In this document: positions 13,931 through 24,650 of the stretch, piece after piece
Layout: the number at the start of each line of letters is the position of its first letter
Position numbering within the stretch: position 1 is the stretch's first letter
Source of the DNA: Leptospira sp. WS92.C1
GTDB taxonomy: Bacteria > Spirochaetota > Leptospiria > Leptospirales > Leptospiraceae
Length of the DNA stretch: 64,000 nucleotides
Direction: 5' to 3'
NCBI RefSeq assembly: GCF_040833975.1
Contig: NZ_CP162131.1
Span: 231,001 to 295,000, forward strand
Program-made: the position numbers and the translations under genes
Notes under the pieces: generated by a model
What the model was told of the DNA's origin: nothing
What the model saw: only the letters and a program-made list of their open reading frames with translations
Databases searched by the model: none

Positions 13931-14790
13931 AGTATTCGTTTATTAAAACGAATCACATTCCTTTTCGACTTGAGAAGATGTGCAACGTTCTTGATGTATC
14001 GAAGAGTGGGTATTACAGCTGGCTGAAAAGACCAGAAAGCGGGAGGTCTAAAGCCAATCGCGAATTGGATAAAAACATCCAGCGACTTTATGGGGAGAAT
14101 GAAGGCAGAGCCGGTTATTTACGAATTCATCAGGACCTGCGAGCAGAATCGAATCTCGTTTCAAAGAACCGAGTTTACAAGAGAATGCATGTAATGGGCT
14201 TAAAGGCCGTTCGGAAACGTTCTTTTCATCCTGTAACCACCAATTCTAAGCATAAACTCCCAGTAGCTCAAAATCTTTTGAATCAGGATTTTAAGACATT
14301 CTCCTTAAATAAGATTTGGCTCTCGGATATCACCTACATACCTATTGCCGGAAGATGGTCCTATCTCTTTGCAATCAAGGATCTCTACAATCGAGAAATC
14401 ATCGGTTGGGAGTTAGCGCCTACCCTTGAGGCAAGGCATCTTCTTCATGCATTCGAAAAGGCTTTAATGCGGAGGAGATCCCCGAAAGCAGTTATATTCC
14501 ACTCGGATAGAGGAGTCCAATATGCCAGCGAAGATTTTAGAAAAGCTTTAAGTAAAAATGAGTTCATCCAAAGCATGAGCAGGAAAGGTAACTGCTACGA
14601 CAATGCTCCGATGGAATCTTTCTTTAAAACTCTAAAGGTAGAAGAAGTTTACAGAAGGAAATTCAACACTATTAAGGATGCGAAATATTTTCTGTTTGAC
14701 TATATCGAAAGATACTACAACAGAAGGAGAAGACACTCGGCTTTAGGCTATCTTAGCCCTGTCGAGTTCAGAGAACAAATTACTGTATGA
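13927..14790 (+). CDS. IS3 OrfB transposase catalytic subunit
   Basis: A 287-residue rve-type integrase core. The DDE triad is in WLSDITYIPIAGRW, VIFHSDRGVQYAS and NAPMESFFKTLKVE, preceded by an HTH_21-like N-terminal region (ESGRSKANRELDKNIQ, GRAGYLRIHQDL). It overlaps orfA by 4 nt in the -1 frame. It is intact. Confidence 0.92.
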   Translation: MKYSFIKTNHIPFRLEKMCNVLDVSKSGYYSWLKRPESGRSKANRELDKNIQRLYGENEGRAGYLRIHQDLRAESNLVSKNRVYKRMHVMGLKAVRKRSFHPVTTNSKHKLPVAQNLLNQDFKTFSLNKIWLSDITYIPIAGRWSYLFAIKDLYNREIIGWELAPTLEARHLLHAFEKALMRRRSPKAVIFHSDRGVQYASEDFRKALSKNEFIQSMSRKGNCYDNAPMESFFKTLKVEEVYRRKFNTIKDAKYFLFDYIERYYNRRRRHSALGYLSPVEFREQITV

Positions 14791-14838
14791 ACCTGTCCGT
14801 TTTTTCGGGGGAACTCCAGAATAACGTTAGAATTCGAA

Positions 14839-15282
14839 TCAAGGATAACATTCTACCTCCAAGGTTTGGGGAGAATAGATCGTAAACGTCAGTTGTTCCC
14901 ATACGGCATCCCAAAAAGAAGTAAACTGATGCGCCGATTTAGGTCCTTCGGGACAGTATTTCGAAATGTCAACAACGTATCGTGCGGGCATCAATCCAAA
15001 GAAGTAGTATTTTTGATGAATGTTATGAATTTTCCCGGTTTGTCCTTGTTTTCCAATCCGATCCTCTATTGCACGCTTGCACTCGCTGGATTGTGTATAA
15101 ATCTGACAAGCAAGAGGAGGAGTTTGCGGAAATCGAACCCACGCGTGTCTACAAGCCCCCAATACAAGAATTAACAAAAAGAAAAAAAGAAACCGTTTGC
15201 CTCGAAATTCGAATTCGCCTTCCGCACACACAGAAACCGGCGATAATACGTTTGAAATTCTGTTTTTATATACATACTTCAT
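14839..15282 (-). CDS. Bor-like outer-membrane lipoprotein
   Basis: The frame codes 147 residues with a hydrophobic segment FLFFFLLILVLGAC ending in a lipobox (LVLGAC), so a lipoprotein. Because 30 residues precede the hydrophobic segment, the true start may be internal (for example a GTG at VSVCAEG). The mature part has HQKYYFFGLMPARYVVD, KYCPEGPKS and TFTIYSPQTLEVECYP, matching the order of features in phage lambda Bor. Bor is linked to serum resistance in E. coli; no function is shown here. It was the upstream gene of the IS3-split paralogue. Confidence 0.75.
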   Translation of the reverse strand: MKYVYKNRISNVLSPVSVCAEGEFEFRGKRFLFFFLLILVLGACRHAWVRFPQTPPLACQIYTQSSECKRAIEDRIGKQGQTGKIHNIHQKYYFFGLMPARYVVDISKYCPEGPKSAHQFTSFWDAVWEQLTFTIYSPQTLEVECYP

Positions 15283-15305
15283 TTTGAATATTCCATTATT
15301 TTAAA

Positions 15306-18300
15306 TCAATTTTGCTGTCTATAAGTTCTCACAGGAACTCCGTTTTTTCCCGCACTTACGTAAAGATAGTAAATACCTCCGGATGGAACGGAAACCGCAG
15401 AAAAAATCTGTTGCACATTGGTTCCGTCCGTGAGTCCGCTTCCGGAAACCTGAGTCCAGGAAGAAGAAGCCGAGCTCGGGTTCGTGACGTTGGTTCTGTA
15501 AATACGAATACCCGACGGATGATCGTATCCTACATTGAGATAGGATCCGTTTTTTATCACCATGCTGATCGTACGATTGGAAGAATCTCCGAGATTCGTG
15601 ATTCCGCTTCCGTCATCACCGACCACAGACCAATCCAATGCGTCACATTCGGTCGCGTTACCCGAAATCGTAGGATCACATTTCCAGAGTTGAGCTCTCC
15701 GATTTGTATTGGTTCCGTCCGTACAACCCGCCACGTTTCCAGGAGAAGTTCGAATACCGAGTGCCTGGCTTCCTTGAATACAAATCGTTCTCGTCACAAA
15801 AAGATTATTGTTGAATTCCGCAAACTGAGCAAAAGCACGATCACCCGGAATCAAATCGTAGAATTTATTGAGTTCCAAAGAAAACCAATTGTTTGTCGGA
15901 CTGTTATGCCATTTCGAATTGCTTCTTGGTCCGATTTCTACCCAGTTCGCGCATGTGACAGCGCCCGTACAAGCTACTGTAGGATCCGCACTCGTAGATC
16001 GTATAATGGATCCGTTATGTCCGACCGAATGCAATCCTCCGTTCGCGGCGTAAATCCGATTCTTAAATACAAACATAGAATCGACTCCGATATAATACCC
16101 CCAGTTCGGATGTGCATTATTATTGATTCCTAATAGGCCTGTGGAAGGTCCGCCGAAATACGGAAGATAATCGATGCGAATTCTTTTTCCCTTTGTCCCG
16201 TCAAACGCGTCGCAGTTCGAACCGGGAGTACAAAAACTCGTTCCCGAATCTGCGGAATTAAAAGTGACAAACCCGAAGTCGGGAGCGTTCAATCCTCCGA
16301 AAAGTCCGACTCCATCGTTGCTCGGTTTTGCAAATCCTGCAAACAAACGATCGTTGAGAATCGTAAGCGAGGAAACTCCCGCAGTCAAAGATCCGGTGAT
16401 AGACCCGAGATCGATGTATTTAAAGTTGAGATTGGAAGACGGATCCGAGGAGTAATACAGATAGTCGAAAAGATACTGCCCAAAGCCGTCCGCGACGGTT
16501 CTTGCACCTGCAAGAAACAGATACGGATTTCCTCCGAGAGTTCCCGTCGAAAAAACACCCCTTCCACTTTAATTATCCGGTCCGCAACCGAGAGCCAAGG
16601 TTCCGTTATTGGAAGTGCATCCTGAATGACCGATCGTCACGTAAGGCGGAACCAAGATCCCGTTTTCTCTGGAAGCGGCGGTATTGGAACTCACGTTTGT
16701 CGCATCGCCATCCTGAGCAGTATTATCTTTCTCGAATGTAAATTGTGTAGCTTCGGGAATACTTCCGTCATAAGCAAAACGCTGCGCTCCGTTTCCCGTG
16801 TTGTTTGGTCCCGAATAAATTTTAGAGTTAAAATCCGCGAGATAACCGAACGTGGATGCATTTGGATCGATTGATATAGGTCCGTCCGCAAAATTCACGG
16901 GAGAAGTTCCACAACCCAAAAACGAAGCTCGATCTCTCGGAGAAGACTGAAGATTCTCCGTATCCAAAGAATTTCGGATCGATCCCCAGCTTGTATTGTC
17001 AAATCCGTCCCCGTCCACCGAATCCGCGGCGATGATAGAATATTGAGCTCCCGTTTGAACCAGATTGTGAACCACACAAATCTTCGCAGTATCCGCCGAA
17101 GCCCCGTTGCAGACGATTCCATCTAGAATTTTGGCGCTATTGATCGTTCCAAGATCGCTCGCTCCCACAAGTTTATAACGATTTCCGCATTCTGTAGAAC
17201 CTGTACATTCGGCGGATACTGTTACGTTATTCCCCGTTTTAGGCGCTTTGGAAAGATTGAGAATCACCGAAGTCGGATTTGCACATACGGCCGAAATTAC
17301 TTTGATCTGTTCCTGTCCTAAAAAATCGCCGTAGTTACCGCAGCCCAAATTGTTTGGACTCGTGGATAGATCCTGAACTCCGGATTTGTCAATCAGCATC
17401 GTATAATTGGCGTTCGATGTTTGAGAAGAACCTAAAGTAAGAGTGTATACCGAACCGGATCCGGTAACGGAAGCGCTCAGAGCGAGTTTGTAAATAGATG
17501 CCGTCTTTGCCTGAGTTTCATTTACGGATTCTGAATAAGTCACCCGCACAGTGCTCGGAGTCAAAGCCACAACATTCGTAATCGTGGGAGCCGTTGTGTC
17601 CAAGAACACTACTTCCAAAGAAGTATTTCCGCTGATACTTCCCAAAGCCGCGCTCACGGTTACAATTCCCGAAGCGACCCCGGTCGCACGTCCTTCCGTA
17701 CCGCTTGCATTGCTGATCGTAGCTTTCGACGTATCCGAAGAAGACCAAGTAACCTGAGTATTCAAATCTTGCGTGCTTCCATCTGTATATCTTCCGGTCG
17801 CGGTAAAATTTTGAGTGAGTCCGTTGGCGACACTCGGATTGGTAGGATCCACTTGAATGGAAACTAACGTTGGAGAAGTCACCGTCAGATCCGCAAATCC
17901 GCTAACGGAATTCAGACTCGCGGTGATTCTGGATATTCCCGTACCGCCGCTCGAAGGAGAATTGAGCAGGATCATCTGATTCGAACCCGAATCCAAAACG
18001 CCAAGTTGAATGACCGAGGTTTGGGAACTCGACCAAACAACTTGATCGGAAAGATTCAAATTGCTTCCGTCCGAAAAAATACCACGCGCTTCCGCCCTTG
18101 TCGAAGTTCCTTTGGCAATGGAAGAACTTTCTAAAGTCACTTCGATCGAATCCAAAACCGCAGCCGTCACCGTAAATGGAATGGTCGCGGAAACACCTCC
18201 GAGTGTGGCATGAATCTGAGTATTTCCTTGAACAATACCGGTGGCCTGCCCTTCCCTTCCGGTTATATTGTCAACGGATGCAATGGAAGAATCATCGCTA

Positions 18301-20244
18301 GTCCATGCGACATTTACTGTGAGATTGGAAATACTACCGTCCGAGTAAGTTCCAGTGGCGGTCAAATTGACACTTCTTCCTCCGGCGACACTCGGGAGAG
18401 AAGGAGTGATATTTATGGAATTCAAAACCGCATTTGTAACGGTAAGAGTTGTAGGCGAAGCAACAACACCGCCTAACGTGGCGGAAATATTCGTCGCTCC
18501 TGCTGAGTTTGCAAGCGCGACTCCTTCGGACCCGGACGAATTACTGATCGTCGCTTTCGAAGTATCCGAAGAAGACCAGGTAACCTGAGTACTTATGTCT
18601 TGTGTGCTTCCATCCGTATAAATACCGGTTGCGGTAAATCTCTTTTCAAGCCCAGCAGAAACCGAAGGATTTGTGGGGGAAATTTCAATCGAGACTAACG
18701 TAGCCGCGGTTACGACGATATTCGTATCCGATGTGATCGCTTCCAAAGTCGCGCTAATTCGGGCGCTTCCCAAAGATCCGGATCCCGGGGATTGAACTTC
18801 TCTTTTCGGGACGGAAGTTAGATTTGCAATCTGAAGTATGGAAGAATTTGAACTGCTCCAAGCAACCTGATCACTGATATTTTGAGACGAGCCGTTCGAA
18901 TAGATCCCGATCGCCTGAACCAAGGTCATAGTTCCTCGCGCAATGGAGGTCTGATCCGCAATCACTTGAATCGATTCCAAAACTGCGTTCGTAACTTGAA
19001 GGGAGATTGTGCTGTCCACACCTCCGATTCCTGCGGTGATATTCGTCGTTCCGACGCTGACTCCGGTAATTCTACCTTCCAAACCCGTGGAATTATCCAC
19101 CGTAGCAAAAGCCGGCGTTGCACTCGACTAGGTCGTCTGATGAGTGATATTCGAAACCGTTCCGTCGGAAAACAAACCGGTCGCGGTAAGATTCAAATTT
19201 CTTCCCAGAGCCACTGTCGGATTGGCCGGCGTGATCGAAATACCGACTAAAACAGCCGAGGTCACGGTAACTTGAGTTTGACCGTTCACTGCTCCGAGAT
19301 TTGCGGTGATCGTTGCAGAACCCGCGGCTTGTGTGGAAAGAAATCCCTTGGAACCGATCATATTGGAAATCGTGGCAACTCCTGTGTTTAAAGAAGCCCA
19401 AGAGACCTGCGTTGTAAGATCTTGAATGGTTTGATCGCTATAGGTTCCGATCGCCGTAAATTGTTGTGTTGCGCCGAGTGCGAAGGAACCATTCGCAGGA
19501 GTGATGTCGATGGAAGTAAGGGTTGCGGAACTCACGACGACATTCAGACTTGTATCGAGTCCATGATACGAAGCGCCGATTTGAGTCAAACCAGAGGAGC
19601 CGCCGGTGATCAAGCCGGAGGAATCCACACTGGCAATAGAGATCTGAGAGGTATCCCAGGAAACGTCCGGATCCGTGGTTAAAACTTGTGTGCTTCCGTC
19701 TGAGAAAATGCCTTCCAATTTGCACTGACGCGTGGTTCCGGCAGGAAGAGTGGTTCCCTGATTGATACAAGTAATCGTCAGCTCATCCAGGACGGCGGGG
19801 ATCACGGTTAACGTAACTTCCGCCTCTCGTTCCTGAAAAGAAACGCTCACATTCCCGGAACCGAGATTCATTCCTTTTACTTGAGATTGAATCAAAACCC
19901 GGAGAATATTCTGATCTGCGGAGACCAGTCCGCTTCCAAGGTGATATCCCGATGAGTATCATCCTTATAGATTGCGGTCGCGCTTAAATTGAGCATGGTG
20001 CCCCGCGCTAAACTCGGAGAAGGAGAAGAGATTTCGATCCTGTCCAAAGCAGCAGGCTCCAAACCCGCTCCCAGTAACAACAAAAAGAATCCCCTAAACC
20101 ACTTCCTTTTTTTCCAGCAGCCAAACCCGCCGCACCCGTAAACATCGGCCAAGCAGCGCAGGATTCCAATAAAAAGAATAGAATTAAAAAAAATGCAGTT
20201 AAAAAGAATGAAAAAAATACCTGATTTTTTTTTACAAAAAACAT
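15306..20244 (-). pseudogene. Lig-type (LigC-like) surface lipoprotein pseudogene
   Basis: On the minus strand the gene opens with a signal peptide ending LLESC, then AAWPMFTGAAGLAAGKKGSG, the Lig N-terminal signature. Nine Big_2 immunoglobulin-like domains of about 90 residues follow (about 20090-17580), then a C-terminal non-repeat domain to 15306. At least four lesions break it: a 1-nt shift near 20105-20125; a 1-nt loss near 19920 between EADWS and ADQNILRV; TAG at 19126-19128 replacing the conserved Trp of the TWSS motif; and TAA at 16569-16571. All frame from 19895 to 15306 is otherwise the same. Intact length would be about 1646 residues. Lig proteins bind host matrix and complement factors. 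LigC is known as a pseudogene in some strains; the LigC assignment here is by state and domain content, not by search. Confidence 0.85.
17578..19787 (-). repeat. Tandem Big_2 domains with a three-domain super-repeat
   Basis: Domains alternate in three types. One has FTATGIYTDGSTQD and TWSSSDTSKATISN, one has NLTATG and SNLT/SNIT, and one has SIA(K/R)GT and NISDQV/NLSDQV. The order A-B-C-A-B-C-A covers domains 3-9, so the unit duplicated as a block of about 820 bp. Confidence 0.7.
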
Positions 20245-20323
20245 TCATAGATTTTTTACACTCACCTGTTTTGTTGAAAAATATAAATTTCCTCAAAAGA
20301 GGAATCTGTCGCCAGAATCTCAA

Positions 20324-20877
20324 AAACCAGATTTGTCAAAAATAAATCAATGCGGGTTCTATATATTTATTATGTTTTTATAAATTAAATTATTATATAT
20401 CATACGACTTTATAAAATTAAACTTAAATTATAAATATAATTAAAAAAATTCAAAAAAAATGCCACATTTTAATCAGTGATTGAAAAAACAGAACCTCCT
20501 ATCCTCAAATTTAAAATAAATTCAATAAATTATGTTATAAATTCATGTCCGAGTAAATCAGTCCAATTTTTTCAAAATATTTTATTTTTTAAATAAAATA
20601 TCTAATATTATGTGTATTTAAATCAATATAATAGAATATATAAATTGTATGATTCTTTAAAATAGTTTTAAATACGTGGTTGGATCGTAAATTTTGAAAG
20701 AATGACTTTGAATTCCAAGTTTTGATTTTGATAAAGATCGTATCAAATAGATAAATACTTTAAATTCGATCGTATTTTATAATTTTCTAATGAATTTTAT
20801 CAAATCCATATGAAAATCATAAATTTTCTTGGATTTTAAGATAAAAAAATAGAATCCATCGATTCTAAAATTTGAAT
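20324..20877. other. AT-rich intergenic region
   Basis: This roughly 550-bp tract is very AT-rich, with long A and T runs and no supported gene. It contains the upstream region of the Lig locus (promoter side) and the 3' end region of the next gene. Confidence 0.45.
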
Positions 20878-21213
20878 TTATTTTCGAATCGAGGCTGATT
20901 TACAAAGATCGGTCAATTCCAAGTGACTCAAACCTTTCGTAATTTCCAAATTTTTTGGAAAATTGGCACCGCACACGTCCAAAAACCCACCCTCTTTCTC
21001 CGATAGATTGATGATACAATCTCTGGAAGGTTCGGTTCCTTTTATAACCGACATCCTATCCCCGAACAGGAAAAAGCCGCTTTTTGTATTTTTAAAAAAG
21101 AATTCCGCCTTCCCTTCCGAATGTCCGTTTCGTAAATTCATACGCTCTGAGATGAGTTTGAGTTCGGTCGGTGATAGAATCAAAAGTGTACAGATAATTA
21201 AAATTTCAGACAT
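20878..21213 (-). CDS. Small hypothetical protein, possibly exported
   Basis: A 111-residue protein not recognised as a family member. It starts with MSEILIICTLLILS, a short hydrophobic stretch that could be an export signal. Two cysteines (CIINLSE, LDVCG) are spaced in the body, and the C-terminus is basic. The codon use and length are plausible, but the gene is supported only by its open frame. Confidence 0.45.
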   Translation of the reverse strand: MSEILIICTLLILSPTELKLISERMNLRNGHSEGKAEFFFKNTKSGFFLFGDRMSVIKGTEPSRDCIINLSEKEGGFLDVCGANFPKNLEITKGLSHLELTDLCKSASIRK

Positions 21214-21964
21214 TCATTTCTCCAAAACCCTTTACTTTCTGTTGGCTCGGTTTTTTAGAAAATGGGCGGGAATAGAATTCCTTATCCATCTTAAAAAGCC
21301 GACTTTTTTCAAACAATAAGACAAAGAATAAAATTGTGATTTTTAATTCGGTATTGGATCAAAACGATTCGCGTTTTTTTGAATATCGGAGGATAGGAAT
21401 TCTTGGAAAGGGAATAAACCGCTCGCGTTTTAAAAATATTTAGCATAAACGGCGATCTAAAACACAAATCGGGATCGAAAAAAAATGCGTTATGCGCGTT
21501 TATTATGCGGCAACAATCTTCTTTATACAATTTGCAACAAACCAGGGTATTGTTTTGCAATAGTGAATATAAGTTTTAGAATATTCTCTATTTCTATTTT
21601 ACAACGGCTGTGGCTGTGATTTTCGGTCAGATCATGATCCGACTGTTTCATAACATTTAGTTTTTTGAAACAACCCTCTGATTCTAAAAATTCGGAAAGA
21701 AAATAAATCATAAATAAAGAAGGGTCGATTCTAATAAAATTTTACCATATCGGAAATCGGCTCCCTCGGTGTAAGAAACAGATTGAGATTGGAATCCGCT
21801 TTCGGATATCCCAGGCTCAAACTGCAAACCACTTTTTTCGTCGAAGAAAGACTGAGTTCGAAACGAATGACTTCCGGAAAAATTGGAGTCATTCAACGAC
21901 TAATTTTAAAATTTTAGGCCAATTACTTCGTACAAATTTCAAATTTAATATCGTCTCTAAAAAC
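21214..21964. other. Intergenic region with only short unsupported frames
   Basis: Frames of 60-83 codons occur on the minus strand but overlap each other, lack ribosome-binding sites and have no recognisable content. Confidence 0.4.
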
Positions 21965-22501
21965 ATGGAATACGCCCAATTCTCCCTTGCGATATTGGAC
22001 GAGAAATCGATTTTAATTCGAAAAAATCAGGAAGAAAATTCGATTTCGGTTCCTATCGGAAAAATTATTTCCGCGACTTATAAAACTCAATCGGAACAAG
22101 AAGTTTCCAAATATGTAAAAGACATAATGCTTTTGGATTATTTGCTTCCCGATTGTTACTTTCAGCGAAATGTGTATTACAAAATCGGATATACGATACT
22201 GAGTTTAACTGAACTTTTTAGCGTCAAAGTCCTTTATTTCTTTGTTGGCTCTCAAAACTCGCAGAATTTAAAGGCGGTTTTCATTCCGCGAATCAATCAA
22301 TTTGTTCTTTGGCTCGATCAAAAAAAGGATACGCCCCAAAAATACAAAGAACTCAATCAATTATTTTTATTTTCCTTGCTTTTTAGTTATCTTCTAAATA
22401 CTACCTTTATCACTTTTCCGATTACACTCTCTTATTTTTTCAAGAGACATTTATGGCGCCGATCCCCCAAGCCATCGGGAAGGATCAAAAAATTGAAATG
22501 A
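21965..22501 (+). CDS. Hypothetical membrane-associated protein
   Basis: A 178-residue protein. The N-terminal 60 residues look soluble (SLAILDEKSILIRKNQEENSISVPIGKI). There is one hydrophobic segment near 78-95 (IGYTILSLTELFSVKVLYFFVG) and a C-terminal one (LFLFSLLFSYLLNTTFITFPITL) followed by a basic tail. It lies 29 nt before the STAS gene and may be co-transcribed with it. Function unknown. Confidence 0.55.
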   Translation: MEYAQFSLAILDEKSILIRKNQEENSISVPIGKIISATYKTQSEQEVSKYVKDIMLLDYLLPDCYFQRNVYYKIGYTILSLTELFSVKVLYFFVGSQNSQNLKAVFIPRINQFVLWLDQKKDTPQKYKELNQLFLFSLLFSYLLNTTFITFPITLSYFFKRHLWRRSPKPSGRIKKLK

Positions 22502-22530
22502 AAATTACAATCAACTTTTAGGAAAACAAA

Positions 22531-22959
22531 ATGGAAACAACAAACAACTCGAATACGTTTCAAAGCAGCGGAAATGATTCTAAAGATGAGTTATTAGTAG
22601 AAATAATCTCCGGATCTCACGTAAATCATCTACTCAAACCGCATATATCGATTCTAAAGACGACGGGGGAAGTGAACATCTTTTCATCGAAGAAATTAAA
22701 GGATATGTTCAACCAAAAAATTGATGATGGAGCAAGAGTTCTTCTTTTGGATTTTTCCGCTACTACACATATCGATTCTTCAGGACTGGCAGCTTTGATC
22801 AGCACCCAGGCTCGATTGATGAAACAGCTCAAAGGAGCTCTCATCGTCTATGCAATTCCGAATTCGATCGCCAAAATTTTTGAACTAACTAGATTGGATA
22901 AAATCATCATCTTAGCGATCGATCTGGACGAAGCTGCAGACAAAGCAATGACATTTTAA
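22531..22959 (+). CDS. STAS-domain anti-sigma-factor antagonist-like protein
   Basis: A 142-residue protein whose residues about 35-135 form a STAS domain. LLLDFSATTHIDSSGLAALIS carries the DSSG phosphoacceptor serine, followed by LKGALIVYAIPNSIAKIFELTRLDKI. Family members are switched by a serine kinase and a PP2C-type phosphatase and free a sigma factor or other target. No kinase or phosphatase partner lies next to it here. The first 35 residues are not conserved. Confidence 0.85.
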   Translation: METTNNSNTFQSSGNDSKDELLVEIISGSHVNHLLKPHISILKTTGEVNIFSSKKLKDMFNQKIDDGARVLLLDFSATTHIDSSGLAALISTQARLMKQLKGALIVYAIPNSIAKIFELTRLDKIIILAIDLDEAADKAMTF

Positions 22960-22972
22960 TAGCAAGCAACGG

Positions 22973-23119
22973 ATGAGAATGAAAGATACGAATCTACTGA
23001 TTTCTCCAGTCAAGAAGATTGGTCTTGATGATTTCTTAAAAAAAGTAACCATTGTAAATCGACTAAAAAAGACACCGCAAAATGAGATCATCTCTATGCT
23101 ACAATCCGTAATGGTGTAG
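22973..23119 (+). CDS. Small ORF, 48 residues
   Basis: A short frame 13 bases after the STAS gene, starting MRMKDTNLLISPVKKIGLDD and ending IISMLQSVMV. It looks like peptide rather than random sequence (few rare residues, Lys-rich helix). It could be a small operon member or the 5' remnant of a longer gene lost when IS256-type A landed downstream. Confidence 0.3.
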   Translation: MRMKDTNLLISPVKKIGLDDFLKKVTIVNRLKKTPQNEIISMLQSVMV

Positions 23120-23283
23120 ACAGAATTCTTTTTTTGCGGAATCCACAAATTTCAAAACCTTTTTTTCTTAAAAAACTAAGAGAAATCGATGTTCCTAATA
23201 TACATCAAAAATTTCAGCGTTTATCTTTAAGCAGATCGCCCAAATGAAGTCCGATTTCAGCGTCTCTTGACATGTCCGTTGTC

Positions 23284-24650
23284 GATAGTGTCCGTAAAGT
23301 TTCGCACAAATGAGAACTTGAGAAGAGCTCACCTCAGTCGATCAAGCCATGATCTTTAAAGTTTTTAACTCTTTTAACTTCTCCATGTCAACATACTTTT
23401 TTGTTCCCCACTTAGTTGATGCAACATGCCTGAGGCGAGCAGTGGCTAACATGAGAGCGGACTTCCCATCAGGAAAGGCTCCTACGACCTTTGTTCTTCT
23501 CTTGATCTCTTTGATGATTCTTTCTAATGGATTGTTGGTTCGGATCTTTCTCCAATGCTCGGAAGGAAAATCCATATAAGAGAGAGTTTCTTCGATTCCA
23601 TCGGAGATGACTTTAGCTGCTTCCTTCAATTTCATTTCAGTCAAGCGCTCGGCGACAAAGTTGGCTTTCTTCAAAGCTTCTTCTTTGTTTTCCTGAGAAT
23701 GAAGCGCTTTCAACATTTGTGAAATCACTTTAAAGGAACTTCTTGGAGCCTTTCCAAATACATTCCTGTAGAAATGAACGATACACCTCTGCCATTTCGA
23801 TTCTGGAAAGAAGTAAGGAATCGATTCCACTAAGCCTAAACATTTGTCTGAGATAATTAAGTTCACTCCTCTGAGTCCCCGGTCCTTAAGATGTTTTAGG
23901 AACGCTTGCCAACTCTCTTTGTCTTCTCTGGCTCCTTCCATCGAACCAAGAACTTCTCTGTAACCTTCTGAATTAACCCCTATGGCTACGAGAATCGCTA
24001 CGTTACGAACTTCTCCACCCCAAGACTTCTTCAAGTAAAGTCCGTCCAGGTAAACGTAAGGATATTCGTCAGTAAGCGGACGGATTCTCCATTCGTCGAT
24101 TTGAACAAAAACTTTTTGGTTGAGTTTGCTGATCGTTGAAGGTGAGACCTTGGTTCCCCAGAGGCTTTCGGTAATGTCCTCGACTCTCCGAACTGAAACT
24201 CCCGCGAGATACATCTCCATGAGAGCTTCTTCTACCGAACTCTCCCGTCGCTTGTATCGATCGATGATCGCCGACTCAAACGGAATTGTTCTTAGTTTGG
24301 GAACTTTTAACTTTACTTTTCCCGCTTTTGTTTCGAAGTTTCTATTATACGAACCCGCTCTTGTAGCTACTCGATCCGGGCTTCTCTCATACCTCGAGGC
24401 TTTGCAGAGTTTATCCGCTTCCTCATCTAAGAGAGCGTTCAGCGTTTCTTCCACTGAACCTCTTACGAGTTCGCTCAAGTCTTTCTTGAGCTGGGTCTCA
24501 TCCACTTGGATTACTTTCAAGTGTGCTTTTTCTTCTTCTGCCCTCATTGGGGGGTTCTCCTTTTTCTTGAATTTGCTCATTACAAACTCAATCGGCAAGG
24601 AGAGCCTTCTCTTTGATTCTTAAATGTGCGAAAGATTGAGGACGTTATCT
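23284..24650 (-). mobile_element. IS256-type A element, intact
   Basis: 1367 bp. The left end is GATAGTGTCCGTAAAG and the right end, read inward, AGATAACGTCCTCAATC; both lead into TTTCGCACA. It contains one complete transposase gene. An 8-9 bp target duplication is not evident. It is the reference for decoding the nested copy at 3007-6936. Confidence 0.93.
23342..24598 (-). CDS. IS256-family transposase (type A), intact
   Basis: 418 residues with an IS256-type DDE core: YVYLDGLYLKK (first Asp), IISDKCLGLVES (second Asp), and RTNNPLERIIKEIKRRTK (Glu). The N-terminal part carries EETLNALLDEEADKL and the VKLKVPKLR strand before the catalytic region. Terminates KELKTLKIMA. Frame intact and length normal, so it is the likely source of activity for both type A copies. 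Confidence 0.93.
   Translation of the reverse strand: MPIEFVMSKFKKKENPPMRAEEEKAHLKVIQVDETQLKKDLSELVRGSVEETLNALLDEEADKLCKASRYERSPDRVATRAGSYNRNFETKAGKVKLKVPKLRTIPFESAIIDRYKRRESSVEEALMEMYLAGVSVRRVEDITESLWGTKVSPSTISKLNQKVFVQIDEWRIRPLTDEYPYVYLDGLYLKKSWGGEVRNVAILVAIGVNSEGYREVLGSMEGAREDKESWQAFLKHLKDRGLRGVNLIISDKCLGLVESIPYFFPESKWQRCIVHFYRNVFGKAPRSSFKVISQMLKALHSQENKEEALKKANFVAERLTEMKLKEAAKVISDGIEETLSYMDFPSEHWRKIRTNNPLERIIKEIKRRTKVVGAFPDGKSALMLATARLRHVASTKWGTKKYVDMEKLKELKTLKIMA

Larger units (their letters stand above)
13599..14818 (+). mobile_element. IS3-family element
   Basis: This 1220-bp element has inverted termini TGGAGTTCCCCCGA, followed on each side by an imperfect GGACA. A 3-bp duplication GAA flanks it (13596-13598 and 14819-14821), typical of IS3. 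It carries overlapping orfA and orfB and sits in the signal-peptide codons of a lipoprotein gene. Confidence 0.93.
13113..14851 (-). pseudogene. Bor-like lipoprotein gene split by IS3 in its signal peptide
   Basis: Removing the IS3 element and one copy of its GAA duplication rejoins ATG at 14849-14851 through codon 10 at 14822 to 13598-13113. This gives 171 residues that open MLSLIRILTL + FFLFIFWVSC, a lipoprotein signal peptide with a WVSC lipobox. The mature part has GIYAISDSEEASC and GPLYTTKTVEVYCP, like the lambda Bor family and the neighbour at 14839-15282, then a Pro/Lys/Glu-rich tail. Its restored start overlaps the upstream gene's stop by 13 nt, so it was the second gene of a coupled pair. 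The remaining 3' piece has only a GTG (13577) and no signal peptide. Confidence 0.85.

Noticed and set aside
15312..16133. 273-codon plus-strand frame opposite the Lig pseudogene
   Set aside because: Antisense of Ser/Arg-rich appearance; the minus-strand frame carries the protein signal.
20008..20323. Separate small genes at the Lig N-terminus
   Set aside because: Two frames share parts of one Lig N-terminus, so they are pieces of one frameshifted gene, not two genes.
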